A stretch of DNA of 64,000 nucleotides from the NCBI GenBank assembly GCA_947650365.1, contig CANTAL010000132.1, forward strand, positions 248,001-312,000, in the 5' to 3' direction. A program made the translations under genes and the position numbers. Below the pieces are notes generated by a model. It saw only the letters and a list, made by a program, of their open reading frames with translations, searched no databases and was not told the origin of the DNA. This DNA is from Chamaelirium japonicum (Eukaryota; Streptophyta; Magnoliopsida; Liliales; Melanthiaceae). Numbering within the stretch: position 1 is the stretch's first letter; each line of letters opens with the position of its first letter. Positions 41,040 to 52,633 of this stretch are shown piece by piece.

Positions 41040-44000
41040 TAATTCATTTGTACGATCCATTCTAATTCATTCGCACGATCCATTCTAATTCATTCGTACG
41101 ATCCATTCTAATTCATTCGTACGATCCATTCTAATTCATTCGCACGATCCATTCTAATTCATTCGCACGATCCATTCTAATTCATTCGTACGATACAATC
41201 TAATTCATTCGTACGATCCATTCTAATTCATTCGTACGATCCATTCTAATTCATTCGTACTATCCATTCTAATTCATTCGCACGATCCATTCTAATTCAT
41301 TCGTACGATACAATCTAATTCATTCGTATGATCCATTCTAATTCAGTCGTACAATTCATTCTAATTCATTCGTACGATCCATTCTAATTCTAATTCATTC
41401 GTAAGATCCATTCTATTCTAATTCATTCGCACGATCTATTCTAATTCATTCGTAAGATCCATTCTATTCTAATTCATTCGCACGATCCATTCTAATTCAG
41501 TCGTACAATCCATTAGAATGAATTAGAATGGATCGTACGAATGAATTAGAATGGATCATACGAATGAATTAGAATGGATCGTACGAATGAATTAGAATGG
41601 ATACATTCGTGCGAATGAATTAGAATGGATCGTACGAATGAGTAAGAATGGATCGTACGAATGAAATAGAATGGATCGTACGAATGAATTTGAATGGATC
41701 TTGCGAATGAATTAGAATGGATCGTACGAATGAACTAGAATGGATTGTACGATCCATTCTAATTCATTCGTACGATCCATTCTAATTCATTCGCAGGAAT
41801 GTATCCATTCTACTTTATTCGTACGATCCATTCTAGTTCATTCGTACGATCCATTCTAATTCATTCATACAATCCATTCTAATTCATTCGCACGATCCAT
41901 TCGCACGAATTCATTCTTACGAATTAGATTGTATCGTACAAATTCATTCGTACGATCCATTCTAATTCATTCGTATGATCCATTCTAATTCATTCGTACG
42001 ATCCATTCTTACTCATTCGTACGATCCATTCTAATTCATTCGCACGAATGTATCCATTCTAATTCAGTCGTACAATGAATTAGAATGGATCGTTCGAATG
42101 AATTAGATTGTATCGTACGAATGAATTAGAATGTATCGTACAAATGAATTAGAATGGATCGTACGAATGAATTAGAATTGATCGCACGAAGGTATCTATT
42201 CTAATTCATTCATACGATCTATTCTAATTCATTCGCACGAATGTATCCATTCTAATTCATTCGTACGATCCATTAGAATGCTTCGTATGAATGAATTAGA
42301 AAGGATTGTACGACTGAATTAGAATGGATCATACGTATGAATTAGATTGTATCGTACGAATGAATTAGAATGGATCATGCGAATAAATTAGAATGGATCG
42401 TACGAATGAATTAGAATAGATCGTACAAATGAATTAGAATGGATCGTACGAATGAATTAGAATGGATACATTCGTGCGAATGAATTAGAATGGATTGTAC
42501 GAATGAATTAGAATGGATCGTGCGAATGAATAAGAATGGATCGTACGAATGAATTAGAATGGATCGTACGAATGAATTAGATTGGATCGTGCGAATGAAT
42601 TAGAATGGATCGTACGAATGAATTAGATTCGATCGTACGACTGAATTAGATTGGATCGTGCGAATGAATTAGAATGGATCGTACGACTGAGTTAGAATAG
42701 ATCGTACGAATGAATTAGAATGGATACATTCGTGTGAATGAATTAGAATGGATCGTACGAATGAATTAGAATGGATCGTGCGAATGAATTAGAATGGATC
42801 ATATGAATGAATTAGAATTGATCGTGCGAATGAATTTTAATGGATCATATGAATGAATTAGAATGGATACATTCGTGCGAATGAATTAGAATGGATTGTA
42901 CGAATGAATTAGAATGGATCGTGCGAATAAATTAGAATGGATAGTACGAATGAATTAGAATGGATCGTACGAATGAATTAGAATGGATCGTACGAATGAA
43001 TTAGATTGTATTGTACGAATGAATTAGATTGTATCGTACGAATGAATTAGAATGGATCGTGCGAATGAATTAGAATGGATCGTACGAATGAATTAGAATG
43101 GATCGTATGGATGAATTAGAATAGATCGTACGAATAAATTATAATGGATACATTTGTGCGAATGAATTAGAATAGATCGTTCGAATGTATCCATTCTACT
43201 TCAGTCGTACGATCCATTCTTACGATCCATTCTAATTCATTCGTACGATCCATTCTAATTCATTTGCACGAATGTATCATACGATCCATTCTAATTCATT
43301 CGCACGATCCATTCTAATTCATTCGTACGATACAATCTAATTCATTCGTACGATCCATTCATTCGTACGATCCATTCTAATTCAGTCATACGATCTATTC
43401 TAATTCATTCGTACGATCCATTCTAATTCATTCGTACGATCCATTCTAATTCATTCGTACGATCCATTCTAATTCATTCGCACGATCCAATCTAGTTCAT
43501 TCGTGCTACATTCGTGCGAATGAATTAGAATGGATCGTATGAATGAATTAGAATGGATCATATGAATGAATTAGAATGGATCGTGTGAATGAATTAGAAT
43601 AGATCTTACGAATGAATTAGAATGAATACGTTCTTACGATTGAATTTGTATGGTTCGTACGAATGATTTAGAATGGATCGTACGAATGAATTAGAATAGA
43701 TCGTACGAATGGATTAGATTGTATCGTACGAATGAATTAGAATGGATCGTGCGAATGAATTAGAATGGATCATACGAATGAATTAGAATGGATCGTATGA
43801 ATGAATTAGAATGGATCGTACGAATGAATTAGAATAGATAGTACGAATGAATTAGAATGGATACATTCGTGCGAAAGAATTAGAATGGATCGTACGAATG
43901 AATTAGAATGGATCGTGTGAATGAATTAGATTGGATCGTGCGAATGAATTAGAATGGATCGTAAGAATGAATTAGAATGGATCGTACGAATGAATTAGAA

Positions 44001-47000
44001 TAGATCGTACGAATGAATTAGAATGGATCGTACGAATGAATTAGAATGGATCGTACGAATGAATTAGAATGGATCGTATGAATGAATTAGAATGGATCGT
44101 GTGAATGAATTAGAATAGATCGTACAAATGAATTAGAATGGATACATACGAATGAATTAGAATGGATCGTACGAATGAATTAGAATGGATCATGCAAATG
44201 AATTAGAATAGACCGCACGATTGAATTAGAATTGATCGTACGAATGAATTAGATTGAATCGTACGAATGAATTAGAATGGATCGTACGAATGAATTAGAA
44301 TAGATCGTACGAATGAATTAGAATGGATACATTCGTGCGAATGAATTAGAATGGATCGTACGAATGAATTAGAATGGATCGTGCGAATGAATTAGAATGG
44401 ATCATATGAATGAATTAGAATTGATCGTGCGAATGAATTAGAATGGATCGTGCGAATGAATTAGAATGGATCGTACGAATGAATTAGAATGGATTGTACG
44501 ACTGAATTAGAATGGATCATACGAATGAATTAGATTGTATCGTACGAATGAATTAGAATGGATCGTGCGAATGAATTAGAATGGATAGTACGAATGAACT
44601 AGAATGGATCGTACGAATGAAGTAGAATGGATACATTTGCACGATCCATTGTAATTCATTCGCACGAATGTATCCATTCTAATTCATTCGTACGATCCAT
44701 TATAATTCATTCGCACGAATGTATCCATTCTAATTCATTCGTACGATCTATTCTAATTCATTCGTACGATCCATTCTAATTCATTCATTCATACGATCTA
44801 ATTCATTCGTACGATCTATTCTAATTCATTCGCATGATCCATTCTAATTCATTTGTACGATCTATTCTAATTCATTCGCACGATCCATTCTAATTCATTC
44901 ATAAGATCCATTCTAATTCATTCGCACGATCCATTCTAATTCATTCATACGATCCATTCTAATTCATTCGAACGAATGTATCCATTCTAGATCCATTCTA
45001 ATTCATTCGTACGATCCATTCTAATTCATTTGCACGATCCAATCTAATTCATTCGTACGATCCATTCTAATTCATTTGCACGGTCCATTCTAATTCATTC
45101 GCACGAATGTATCCATTCTAATTCATTCGTACGATCCATTCGCACGAATGTATCCATTCTAATTCATTCGCACGATCCATTCTAATTCATTCGTACGATC
45201 CATTCTAATTCATTCGCACGAATGTATCCATTCTAATTCATTTGCACGATCCATTCTAATTCATTCGTACGATCCATTCTAATTCATTCGTACGATCCAT
45301 TCTAATTCATTCGCACGATCCATTCTAATTCATTCGTACGATACAATCTAATTCATTCGTATGATCCATTCTAATTCAGTCGTACAATCCATTCTAATTC
45401 ATTCGTACGATCCATTCTAATTCATTCGCACGATCCATTCTAATTCATTCGCACGATCAATTCTAATTCATTCATATGATCCATTCTAATTCATTCGCAT
45501 GATCCATTCTAATTCATTCGTACGATCCATTCTAATTCATTCGCACGAATGTATCCATTCTAATTCATTCGTAAGATCTATTCTAATTCATTCATACGAT
45601 CCATTCTAATTCTTTCGTACGATCCATTCTAATTCATTCGCACGATCCAATCTAATTCATTCGTACGATCCATTCTAATTCATTCGTACGATCCATTCTA
45701 ATTCATTCGCACGATCCATTCTAATTCAATCGCACGATCCATTGTAATTCATTCCCACGATCCATTCTAATTCATTCGTACAATCCATTCTAATTCATTC
45801 GCACGATCCATTCTAATTTATTCGTACGATACAATCTAATTCATTCGTACGATCCATTCATTCGTACGATCCATTCTAATTCAGTCATACGATCTATTCT
45901 AATTCATTCGTACGATCCATTCTAATTCATTCGTACGATCCATTCTAATTCATTCGTACGATCCATTCTAATTCATTCGCATGATCCAATCTAGTTCATT
46001 CGTATGATCCATTCTAACTCATTCGTACGATCCATTCTAAATCATTCGCACGATCCATTCTAATTCATTCGCACGATCCATTCTAATTCATTCGTACGAT
46101 CCATTCTAATTCATTCGTACGATCCATTCTAATTCATTCGCACGATCTATTGTAATTCATTCGCACGATCCATTCTAATTCATTCACACAACCATTCTAA
46201 TTCATTCGTACGATCCATTCTAATTCATTCGTACGATCCATTCTAATTCATTCGTACGATCCATTCTAATTCATTCGTACGATCCATTATAATTCATTCG
46301 TACGATCCATTCTAATTCATTCGTACGATCCATTCTAATACATTCGCACGAATGTATCAATTCTAATTCATTCGTACGATCTATTCTAATTCATTCGTAC
46401 GATCCATTCTAATTCATTCGTACGATCCATTCTAATTCATTCGCACGATCCAATCTAATTCATTCGTACGATCCATTCTTATTCATTCGTACGATCCATT
46501 CTAATTCATTCGCACGATCCATTCTAATTCATTCGCACGATCTATTCTAATTCATTCGCACGATCCATTCTAATTCATTCGCACGATCCATTCTAATTCA
46601 TTCGTACGATCCATTCTAATTCATTCGCACGATCCATTCTAATTCATTCGTACGATACAATCTAATTCATTTGTACGATCCATTCATTCGTACGATCCAT
46701 TCTAATTCAGTCATACGATCTATTCTAATTCATTCGTACGATCCATTCTAATTCATTCGTACGATCTATTGTAATTCATTCGCACGATCCATTCTAATTC
46801 ATTCGTACTATCCATTCTAATTCATTCGTACGATCCATTCTAATTCATTCGCACGATCCATTCTAATTCATTCGCACGATCAATTCTAATTCATTCATAT
46901 GATCCATTCTAATTCATTCGCACGATCAATTCTAATTCATTCATATGATCCATTCTAATTCATTCGCACGATCCATTCTAATTCATTCGTACGATCCATT

Positions 47001-47713
47001 CTAATTCATTCGCACGAATGTATCCATTCTAATTCATTCGTACGATCTATTCTAATTCAGTCGTACGATCCATTCTAATTCATTCGCACGATCCAATCTA
47101 ATTCATTCGTACAATCCATTCTAATTCATTCGTAGGATCCATTCTAATTCATTCGCACGATCAATTCTAATTCATTCGTACGATCCATTCTAATTCATTC
47201 GTACGATCTATTGTAATTCATTCGCACGATCCATTCTAATTCATTCATACATCCATTCTAATTCATTCGTATGATCTATTCCAATTCATTCGCACGATCC
47301 ATTCTAATTCATTCGTATGTATCCATTCTAATTCATTCGTACGATCCATTCTAATTCATTCGCACGATCCATTCTAATTCATTCATACGATCCATTCTAA
47401 TTCATTTGTACGATCCATTCTAATTCATTCGTACGATCTGTTCTAATTCATTCGTACGATCCATTCTAATTCATTCTTACGATCCATTTTAATTCATTCG
47501 CACGATCCAATCTAATTAATTCACACGATCCATTCTAATTCATTCGTACGATCCATTCTAATTCATTCGCACGAATGTATCCATTCTAATTCATTCGTAC
47601 GATCTATTCTAATTCATTCGTACGATCCATTCTAATTCATTCATACGATCCATTCTAATTCATTCGCACGATCCATTCTAATTCATTCGCACGATCCATT
47701 CTAATTCATTCGT
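41040..47713. repeat. About 6.85-kb satellite segment, copy 1
   Basis: This segment matches the one right of LINE-B. Markers at 41307 and 42271 recur at 55451 and 56415, both offset by exactly 14144 bp. Removing LINE-B plus one target duplication (7275 bp) leaves 6869. The marker pair 40893 and 47739, which does not span LINE-B, gives 6846, which differs by one monomer. The offset drifts to 13982 near 44641 and 13890 near 47241, so the copies have gained small indels. The region contains at least 11 orientation blocks in the same order as copy 2. Confidence 0.85.
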
Positions 47714-47850
47714 ACGATCCATTCTAATTCATTCGTAGGATACAATCTAATTCATTCGTATGATCTATTCTAATTCATTCGTACGATCCATTCTAATTCA
47801 TTCGTACGATCCATTCTAATTCATTCGCACGATCCATTCTAATTCATTCG

Positions 47851-47863
47851 TACGATCCATTCT
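47851..47863 (+). repeat. LINE-B target-site duplication, left (3'-end) copy
   Basis: TACGATCCATTCT, identical to 55126-55138. The last T is ambiguous with the poly(T) that represents the minus-strand poly(A) tail, so the length is 12 or 13 bp. It is F-orientation satellite. Confidence 0.94.
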
Positions 47864-47875
47864 TTTTTTTTTTTT

Positions 47876-48487
47876 ATTCAAATTTAGGGGATTTTATTTG
47901 GGACCCCGCCCTTGAAAAAAAACAATCAATTACATCCCTGGTCTTCTAAGAAAAGAAGACAACAAAAAAAAAAAAAAACAAAGGAAAAAAAAAAAAAAAA
48001 AACCATACAATGCTAACAGGTCCAGAACAATTAACAGAAAACATATATCACCAGGACTAGTTGCAGAAAACCAGGACTAGTACCAGCAGAACTAGCTTCA
48101 AACTTCAGCAACTATTATCCACTCCAATCCTAAAAAATCCAACACCAGGGCAAAACATTCAGCACTCAGGACTAGTACCAGCAGCAAACATCAAATCTGA
48201 AAACATTCAGCACCAGGACTAGTACTAGCACCAGGACTAGTTTCAGAACTGCAACAACTAATATCCACATCAATACTGAAAATCCAACACCAGGACAAGC
48301 AGCATACAGGCTGAAAACCAGATCTATCTACAGACCTACAGCATCTATCAACCAGAAACATATCTGAAATATTTATCCAGCAGCAAAACTGAATGCTGGA
48401 TTCAGAAGCCCAGGACTAGTTTCTGAAACCCAGGACTATTCTCAGCATCAAACCATCCTCTGAAACCCAGGACAAGTTTCAGAAGCA
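47876..48487 (-). other. LINE-B 3' UTR with repeated motif, hairpin and terminal G/C block
   Basis: In sense order, after the ORF2 TAA come nine copies of a motif that reads CAGGACTAG or CAGGACAAG on the + strand (between 48052 and 48475). Next come two T-runs (A18 at 47985-48002 and A15 at 47964-47978 on the + strand), a perfect 7-bp hairpin (47941-47960), a G/C block (47887-47911), and the tail. LINE-A shares the hairpin position and the G/C block but lacks the nine repeats and the T-runs. Confidence 0.8.
47941..47960 (-). promoter_or_regulatory. 3'-terminal hairpin of LINE-B
   Basis: GTCTTCT and AGAAGAC form a perfect 7-bp stem around a 6-base loop. In sense orientation it is followed by CCAGGGATGTAATTG. 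LINE-A has a hairpin with a different stem (23111-23128) before CCAGAGCTGTAATGG. Position is kept while stem sequence changes, which suggests the structure matters. A role in recognition by the reverse transcriptase is inferred. Confidence 0.6.
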
Positions 48488-51400
48488 TTATTTTCTCTTA
48501 TAAATGTTGCCTTTCTTATCACTCTCTATAGCAATCCGTAGATTCTCACTGAAATCCTTTGGAAACAATCTAACCATGTGATCAATTGCATGACTATTTT
48601 TAGACAAAATATCAGCAGGTACATTACCTTCTCTCCACACATGAGAAATTTTATATTCTTTGAATTTTCCCAATTCACTGCAAATATGCTGAACTTGATG
48701 AGCTGCTGTCCAAGGAATAACATAAGAACCTTGAATACAATTAACAGCAACAAGAGAGTCAGATTCAACCCAGAGCTGACTGATGTTCATATCCTGAGCA
48801 TAATTCAGCCCTTTCTCAATAGCATCTAGCTCAACATTTAAGATATTTCTATGCTTTGAAGACCCATAGAAACCCATAGTGGCTGTACCATTACTATCTC
48901 TAAAAATCCCTCCAAGTGAAGCTGTATTTTGAGTAAGGGAACCATCAGTGTTGATCTTGAACCAATTAGGCAAGGGCCTTGTCCATTTGACATACTGAGG
49001 TTCATAAGGAGAAATCTTCAAAAAACTCCCCCATTTAGCCATAATAGTCTGATTTTCAAAAGTATTAACATCTGTTCCTTCACAACAAGACAGTCTTAGG
49101 AGAACTGTCTTGGTGATATCAGCTAACAAAGCTCTTTTATGCTTAGCAACTTTATCAAAAATCCTACTACATCTTTCCTTCCATAGAATCTTAACCATAC
49201 AGCCAGTAGCAATTTTGGCCAAAGTAGCTATTTGACCATTCCCAGAAAATCTGGACTGCAAATTATTAATTTCAGATGCAAGGTTTCCTAGTGAAGTAGG
49301 ATTAATACCAAATCTAGCAAGGATAGACCTCCATATCCAACTAGAGTAGGAGCAATTGAAAAAAAGATGCTCATGAGTCTCCCTATCAGACCAACAAAGA
49401 AAGCAAAGAGAAGGAACAAGAACACCCCTTTTATGCAATTTGTCACAAGTGAGCAGTTTCTGAAAATAAGCCCTCCATAAGCAAATAGCATGGCTCTCAA
49501 TCCTATGCTTATGCCAAATCCAATTTTCTGCTGGGAAGACTGGCCCTTTATTCCGAATGAAATCCCAAGCTGATTTAGTAGAGAAAACCCCACTGCAATC
49601 TTGTTTCCAAACAATTAAGTCAGGGAGTTTTGGGTAATGAAGAACATATTCTGACACTGATTTGAAAATACTGATAAGATCAGCTGAAGAGGGAGAAGGA
49701 AGAACCCATTTACCATCCTCAATGAATTGATTTACTGTGAAATCAGAGTCATAACCCAGATCATAGATAGTCCTTCTATCAAAATTATCCACAAGTCTGC
49801 CTTGAGGAAGCCAATTGTCCCACCAGAATTTGGTCAAATTCCCATCCCCCACTATATTTAGGATACACAGCTGAAAATACTTTCTGACATTTAGAATACC
49901 CTTCCAAATACCTGATGCAGTAGAGGTTTTCCTACAGTCCCAAATACCTTCATGTCTCAGGTATTTAACAGATACCCATCTCCTCCAGAGAGAGTCCTCA
50001 TTTGTACAAATTTTCCAGAGATGTTTAGCTAATGCAGCCTTATTCCAATCCTCCAGACTTCTAAAACCAATCCCTCCCTCCTTCTTTGGGTAGCATAACT
50101 TGTTCCAAGCTATAGGAACAATTTTCCTAGAAAGAGTACTTCCACCCCAAAGAAATCTACTGAACAGTCTTTCAATTTCATTAGTGACAGACTTAGGAAA
50201 AATAAAAATCCCTGACCAATATAAATGTAAAGAATTAAGGACAGTTTTGATGAGCTCAATCCTTCCTGCCAGAGAAAGAAAATTCTTACTCCAAGAGCCA
50301 AGTCTAATTCTGATTTTATCAATTAAGCATTGACAGTCAGCATGCTTAAGGCTTTTGGACAAAAGAGGTAAACCAAGGTACTTCACAGGTAACTGAGCTT
50401 CTCCCATGCCAAGAATAGACAGCAAATTTTGTTTATGTTGCACATTAGCACTGAAAAAAACTTTGGATTTGTCCTGATTTATCTCAAGGCCTGACTGTCT
50501 GCTGAAAACTCTGATAACAGAACTGATACCTTCTGCTGAATGAGAGTTAGCTTTACAAAAGAGCAGCAAATCATCAGCATAAGCCAAATGGGATATAGGG
50601 AAACCCCCCAGGGAAGGAATATCAACCTGATTCTGAATTTCAGCTTGCTGAATCATATTTGAAAATACATTAATAGCAATACAAAACAGATAAGGAGAGA
50701 TAGGATCACCCTGCCTAAGTCCTCTATATGTTTTAAAGAACCCAGCTGCAGTGCCATTGATAAGAACTGAGAATTTGACAGAACAAATGCATTCTTTAAT
50801 CCACTTAATCCATCTACTAGGGAAGTTCATAGCTGTCAAAACCTGTAGAAGGAAAGTATGATTTACAGTGTCAAAAGCCTTCCTTAAATCAATCTTCAAA
50901 CACATTCTTGGAGCTCCAGCCTTAATATGAAACTTGTTTAAAAGCTCATGAGCAAGCATTACTGCATCTTGAATATGCCTCCCATGTATAAAAGCTGCTT
51001 GGTTTTCCATGATCAGTTGAGGAAGGAACTTCTTAATTCTATTGGCTAAAATAGTGGAAATGACTTTATAGGAGAAATTACAAAGGGATATAGGCCTACA
51101 GCTAGCAAAGCTAGTAATTTGATCCTCTTTAGGTATCAAAGCTATCAGTGTATGATTTAGATATTCAATCTTCTGAGGATGATCATGAAAGTGTTGTATC
51201 ATAGCAACAAGATCACTTTTGATTATAGGCCAACATTTTCTGTAGAATGCATCAGAAAATCCATCTGCACCTGGGGCTTTATCCTTTGGACTATCAAAAA
51301 CTGCACCATAGATCTCTTCATACGTGAAATCACTACTAATCCAGCTAGATTGCTCAGTAGACAGCTTCTGCATATTGTTGAAGGAAAAAGGCTCACAATT

Positions 51401-52633
51401 TTTCTCTTTAAACAAGTTAGTGAAATAGGTAACTGCTTCATCCTTAATACTGACAGGGTCTTCTAAGAGAATATCTTCAGCTGACATAATAGAATAGATC
51501 CTAGTTTTAGAGTATCTGCCTTGAATAGCAGCATAGAAAAATTTAGTATTCGTATCACCTTTAGAAAGCCAATTAACTCTGGATTTCAATCTAAGAACTT
51601 CATCATTTAGATCCCGCTCTTTCTTTAGATGAGCTAGAGCATTTCTTTCCTCCAAAGCCAAAGAAACATTCAAAGGATCCAAATTAAGTTTATTCTGAAT
51701 ATCATCCAGAATTTTCTCTGCCTGACTGCAGCGAAGCATGGTATGGCCAAAATGGTTTTTATTCCAGAGCTTAAGAACAGCCTTGAGGCGTTTAAGTTTA
51801 GAGCAGAATTTGAAAAAAGGGTCCCCATGAATTGGAACATTCCAGCTATCAGTTACTAACTGTTGGAAATCTGCATGAGTTTCCCAAATCTTCATATACT
51901 TAAAAGGAGGGGAACCAAAAGACCAAATGTGATTCATATTAATGATAATTGGAGTATGATCAGAGGACCCCTGATTACAGTAAGAAGCCACACTATTAGG
52001 GAACCCAAAAACCCAATGATGGTTAACTAAAGCTCTATCAAGCTTAGCTGCAATACGAGTAGCATCAGCTCTATTATTCCAAGTATGGAAAGTACCATAG
52101 GATTCCATATCATCTAGGTTGCAGTCTTCAAGAGCATCATTTAAATCTCTCATGGCACTAGAAGGCACTGCATTTCCCCCTATTTTTTCCACAGAGGCTC
52201 TAACCATATTAAAGTCACCAGCAACTAGCCACGGCCCTTTCACTCCCAGACTAATATCTTTCAGCTGTTTCCAAAGACTACTTCTTTCTGTATAAGAATT
52301 ATGGCCATAGATAATAGAAAAGAGGAACTCTTTCTTGCCTGGCTTCCACTTAACATTACAGTGCAGCATTTGGTCAGTTTCTTTTAATCTAAAAACTTCA
52401 AAATTTTGGGAATTCCAGATGAGCAAAATCCTCCCTGCCACATGAGAATCATGATTAGTCAGAATCCCCCATTGAGAATTAATTTTCCGATGAATCCTCT
52501 CAATGTTCTTCAGCTTTACTTTAGTCTCTACTAACCCCATAATACCAATATTGTACTTAGCTATCAAAGAACAAGTATCCTCACATCTATCTGAACTGTT
52601 TAACCCCCTGGTATTCCAAACTGCAATATTCAT
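48488..52633 (-). CDS. LINE ORF2 polyprotein: endonuclease, reverse transcriptase, RNase H
   Basis: A 1381-residue protein that nicks the target DNA and copies the element RNA into it. The N-terminal domain (residues 1-230) is an exonuclease-endonuclease-phosphatase fold endonuclease. It has N7 in WNTRGL, E36 in VETK, Y109, D140 and N142 in GDFN, and the closing S224-D225-H226. Reverse transcriptase spans about 490-760, with D582 in IDLRKAFD, GLRQGDPISPYLF at 638-650 and YADD at 685-688. zf-RVT is at about 1013-1103, with C1077, C1080, H1087, H1089 and C1094. RNase H is at about 1225-1345, with D1230, E1268, D1292 and D1341. Published work on plant L1s describes this as an archaeal-like RNase H gained by the lineage. 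All catalytic residues I can check are present and the frame is open to TAA. The ATG at 52633 overlaps the ORF1 stop. The protein is probably functional, or recently so. Confidence 0.97.
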   Translation of the reverse strand: MNIAVWNTRGLNSSDRCEDTCSLIAKYNIGIMGLVETKVKLKNIERIHRKINSQWGILTNHDSHVAGRILLIWNSQNFEVFRLKETDQMLHCNVKWKPGKKEFLFSIIYGHNSYTERSSLWKQLKDISLGVKGPWLVAGDFNMVRASVEKIGGNAVPSSAMRDLNDALEDCNLDDMESYGTFHTWNNRADATRIAAKLDRALVNHHWVFGFPNSVASYCNQGSSDHTPIIINMNHIWSFGSPPFKYMKIWETHADFQQLVTDSWNVPIHGDPFFKFCSKLKRLKAVLKLWNKNHFGHTMLRCSQAEKILDDIQNKLNLDPLNVSLALEERNALAHLKKERDLNDEVLRLKSRVNWLSKGDTNTKFFYAAIQGRYSKTRIYSIMSAEDILLEDPVSIKDEAVTYFTNLFKEKNCEPFSFNNMQKLSTEQSSWISSDFTYEEIYGAVFDSPKDKAPGADGFSDAFYRKCWPIIKSDLVAMIQHFHDHPQKIEYLNHTLIALIPKEDQITSFASCRPISLCNFSYKVISTILANRIKKFLPQLIMENQAAFIHGRHIQDAVMLAHELLNKFHIKAGAPRMCLKIDLRKAFDTVNHTFLLQVLTAMNFPSRWIKWIKECICSVKFSVLINGTAAGFFKTYRGLRQGDPISPYLFCIAINVFSNMIQQAEIQNQVDIPSLGGFPISHLAYADDLLLFCKANSHSAEGISSVIRVFSRQSGLEINQDKSKVFFSANVQHKQNLLSILGMGEAQLPVKYLGLPLLSKSLKHADCQCLIDKIRIRLGSWSKNFLSLAGRIELIKTVLNSLHLYWSGIFIFPKSVTNEIERLFSRFLWGGSTLSRKIVPIAWNKLCYPKKEGGIGFRSLEDWNKAALAKHLWKICTNEDSLWRRWVSVKYLRHEGIWDCRKTSTASGIWKGILNVRKYFQLCILNIVGDGNLTKFWWDNWLPQGRLVDNFDRRTIYDLGYDSDFTVNQFIEDGKWVLPSPSSADLISIFKSVSEYVLHYPKLPDLIVWKQDCSGVFSTKSAWDFIRNKGPVFPAENWIWHKHRIESHAICLWRAYFQKLLTCDKLHKRGVLVPSLCFLCWSDRETHEHLFFNCSYSSWIWRSILARFGINPTSLGNLASEINNLQSRFSGNGQIATLAKIATGCMVKILWKERCSRIFDKVAKHKRALLADITKTVLLRLSCCEGTDVNTFENQTIMAKWGSFLKISPYEPQYVKWTRPLPNWFKINTDGSLTQNTASLGGIFRDSNGTATMGFYGSSKHRNILNVELDAIEKGLNYAQDMNISQLWVESDSLVAVNCIQGSYVIPWTAAHQVQHICSELGKFKEYKISHVWREGNVPADILSKNSHAIDHMVRLFPKDFSENLRIAIESDKKGNIYKRK
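52630..52633 (-). promoter_or_regulatory. ATGA overlap of ORF1 stop and ORF2 start
   Basis: On the minus strand ATGA holds the ORF2 ATG (52633-52631) and the ORF1 TGA (52632-52630). ORF2 is therefore placed for termination-reinitiation, a coupling known from some other LINEs. Whether it is used here is inference. The next ORF2 codons, encoding the NIAVWNTRGL endonuclease start, support this ATG. Confidence 0.8.

Larger units (their letters stand above)
23222..47850. repeat. 23-bp satellite array, middle segment, mosaic of both orientations
   Basis: This is the same monomer family as on the left, continuous for 24.6 kb. Approximate F blocks: 23410-24378, 27335-28388, 30475-30625, 31400-34080, 34210-36091, 37205-39096, 39260-41515, 41750-42070, 42195-42270, 43190-43500 and 44640-47850. 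Approximate R blocks: 23222-23410, 24378-27335, 28390-30474, 30630-31400, 34080-34205, 36092-37203, 39097-39260, 41515-41750, 42070-42195, 42270-43190 and 43500-44640. Small inverted inserts and scrambled patches occur within these blocks, for example at 34840-34990, 37600-37745, 38816-38840 and 41880-41945. Boundaries are by eye. No gene was found. Confidence 0.97.
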
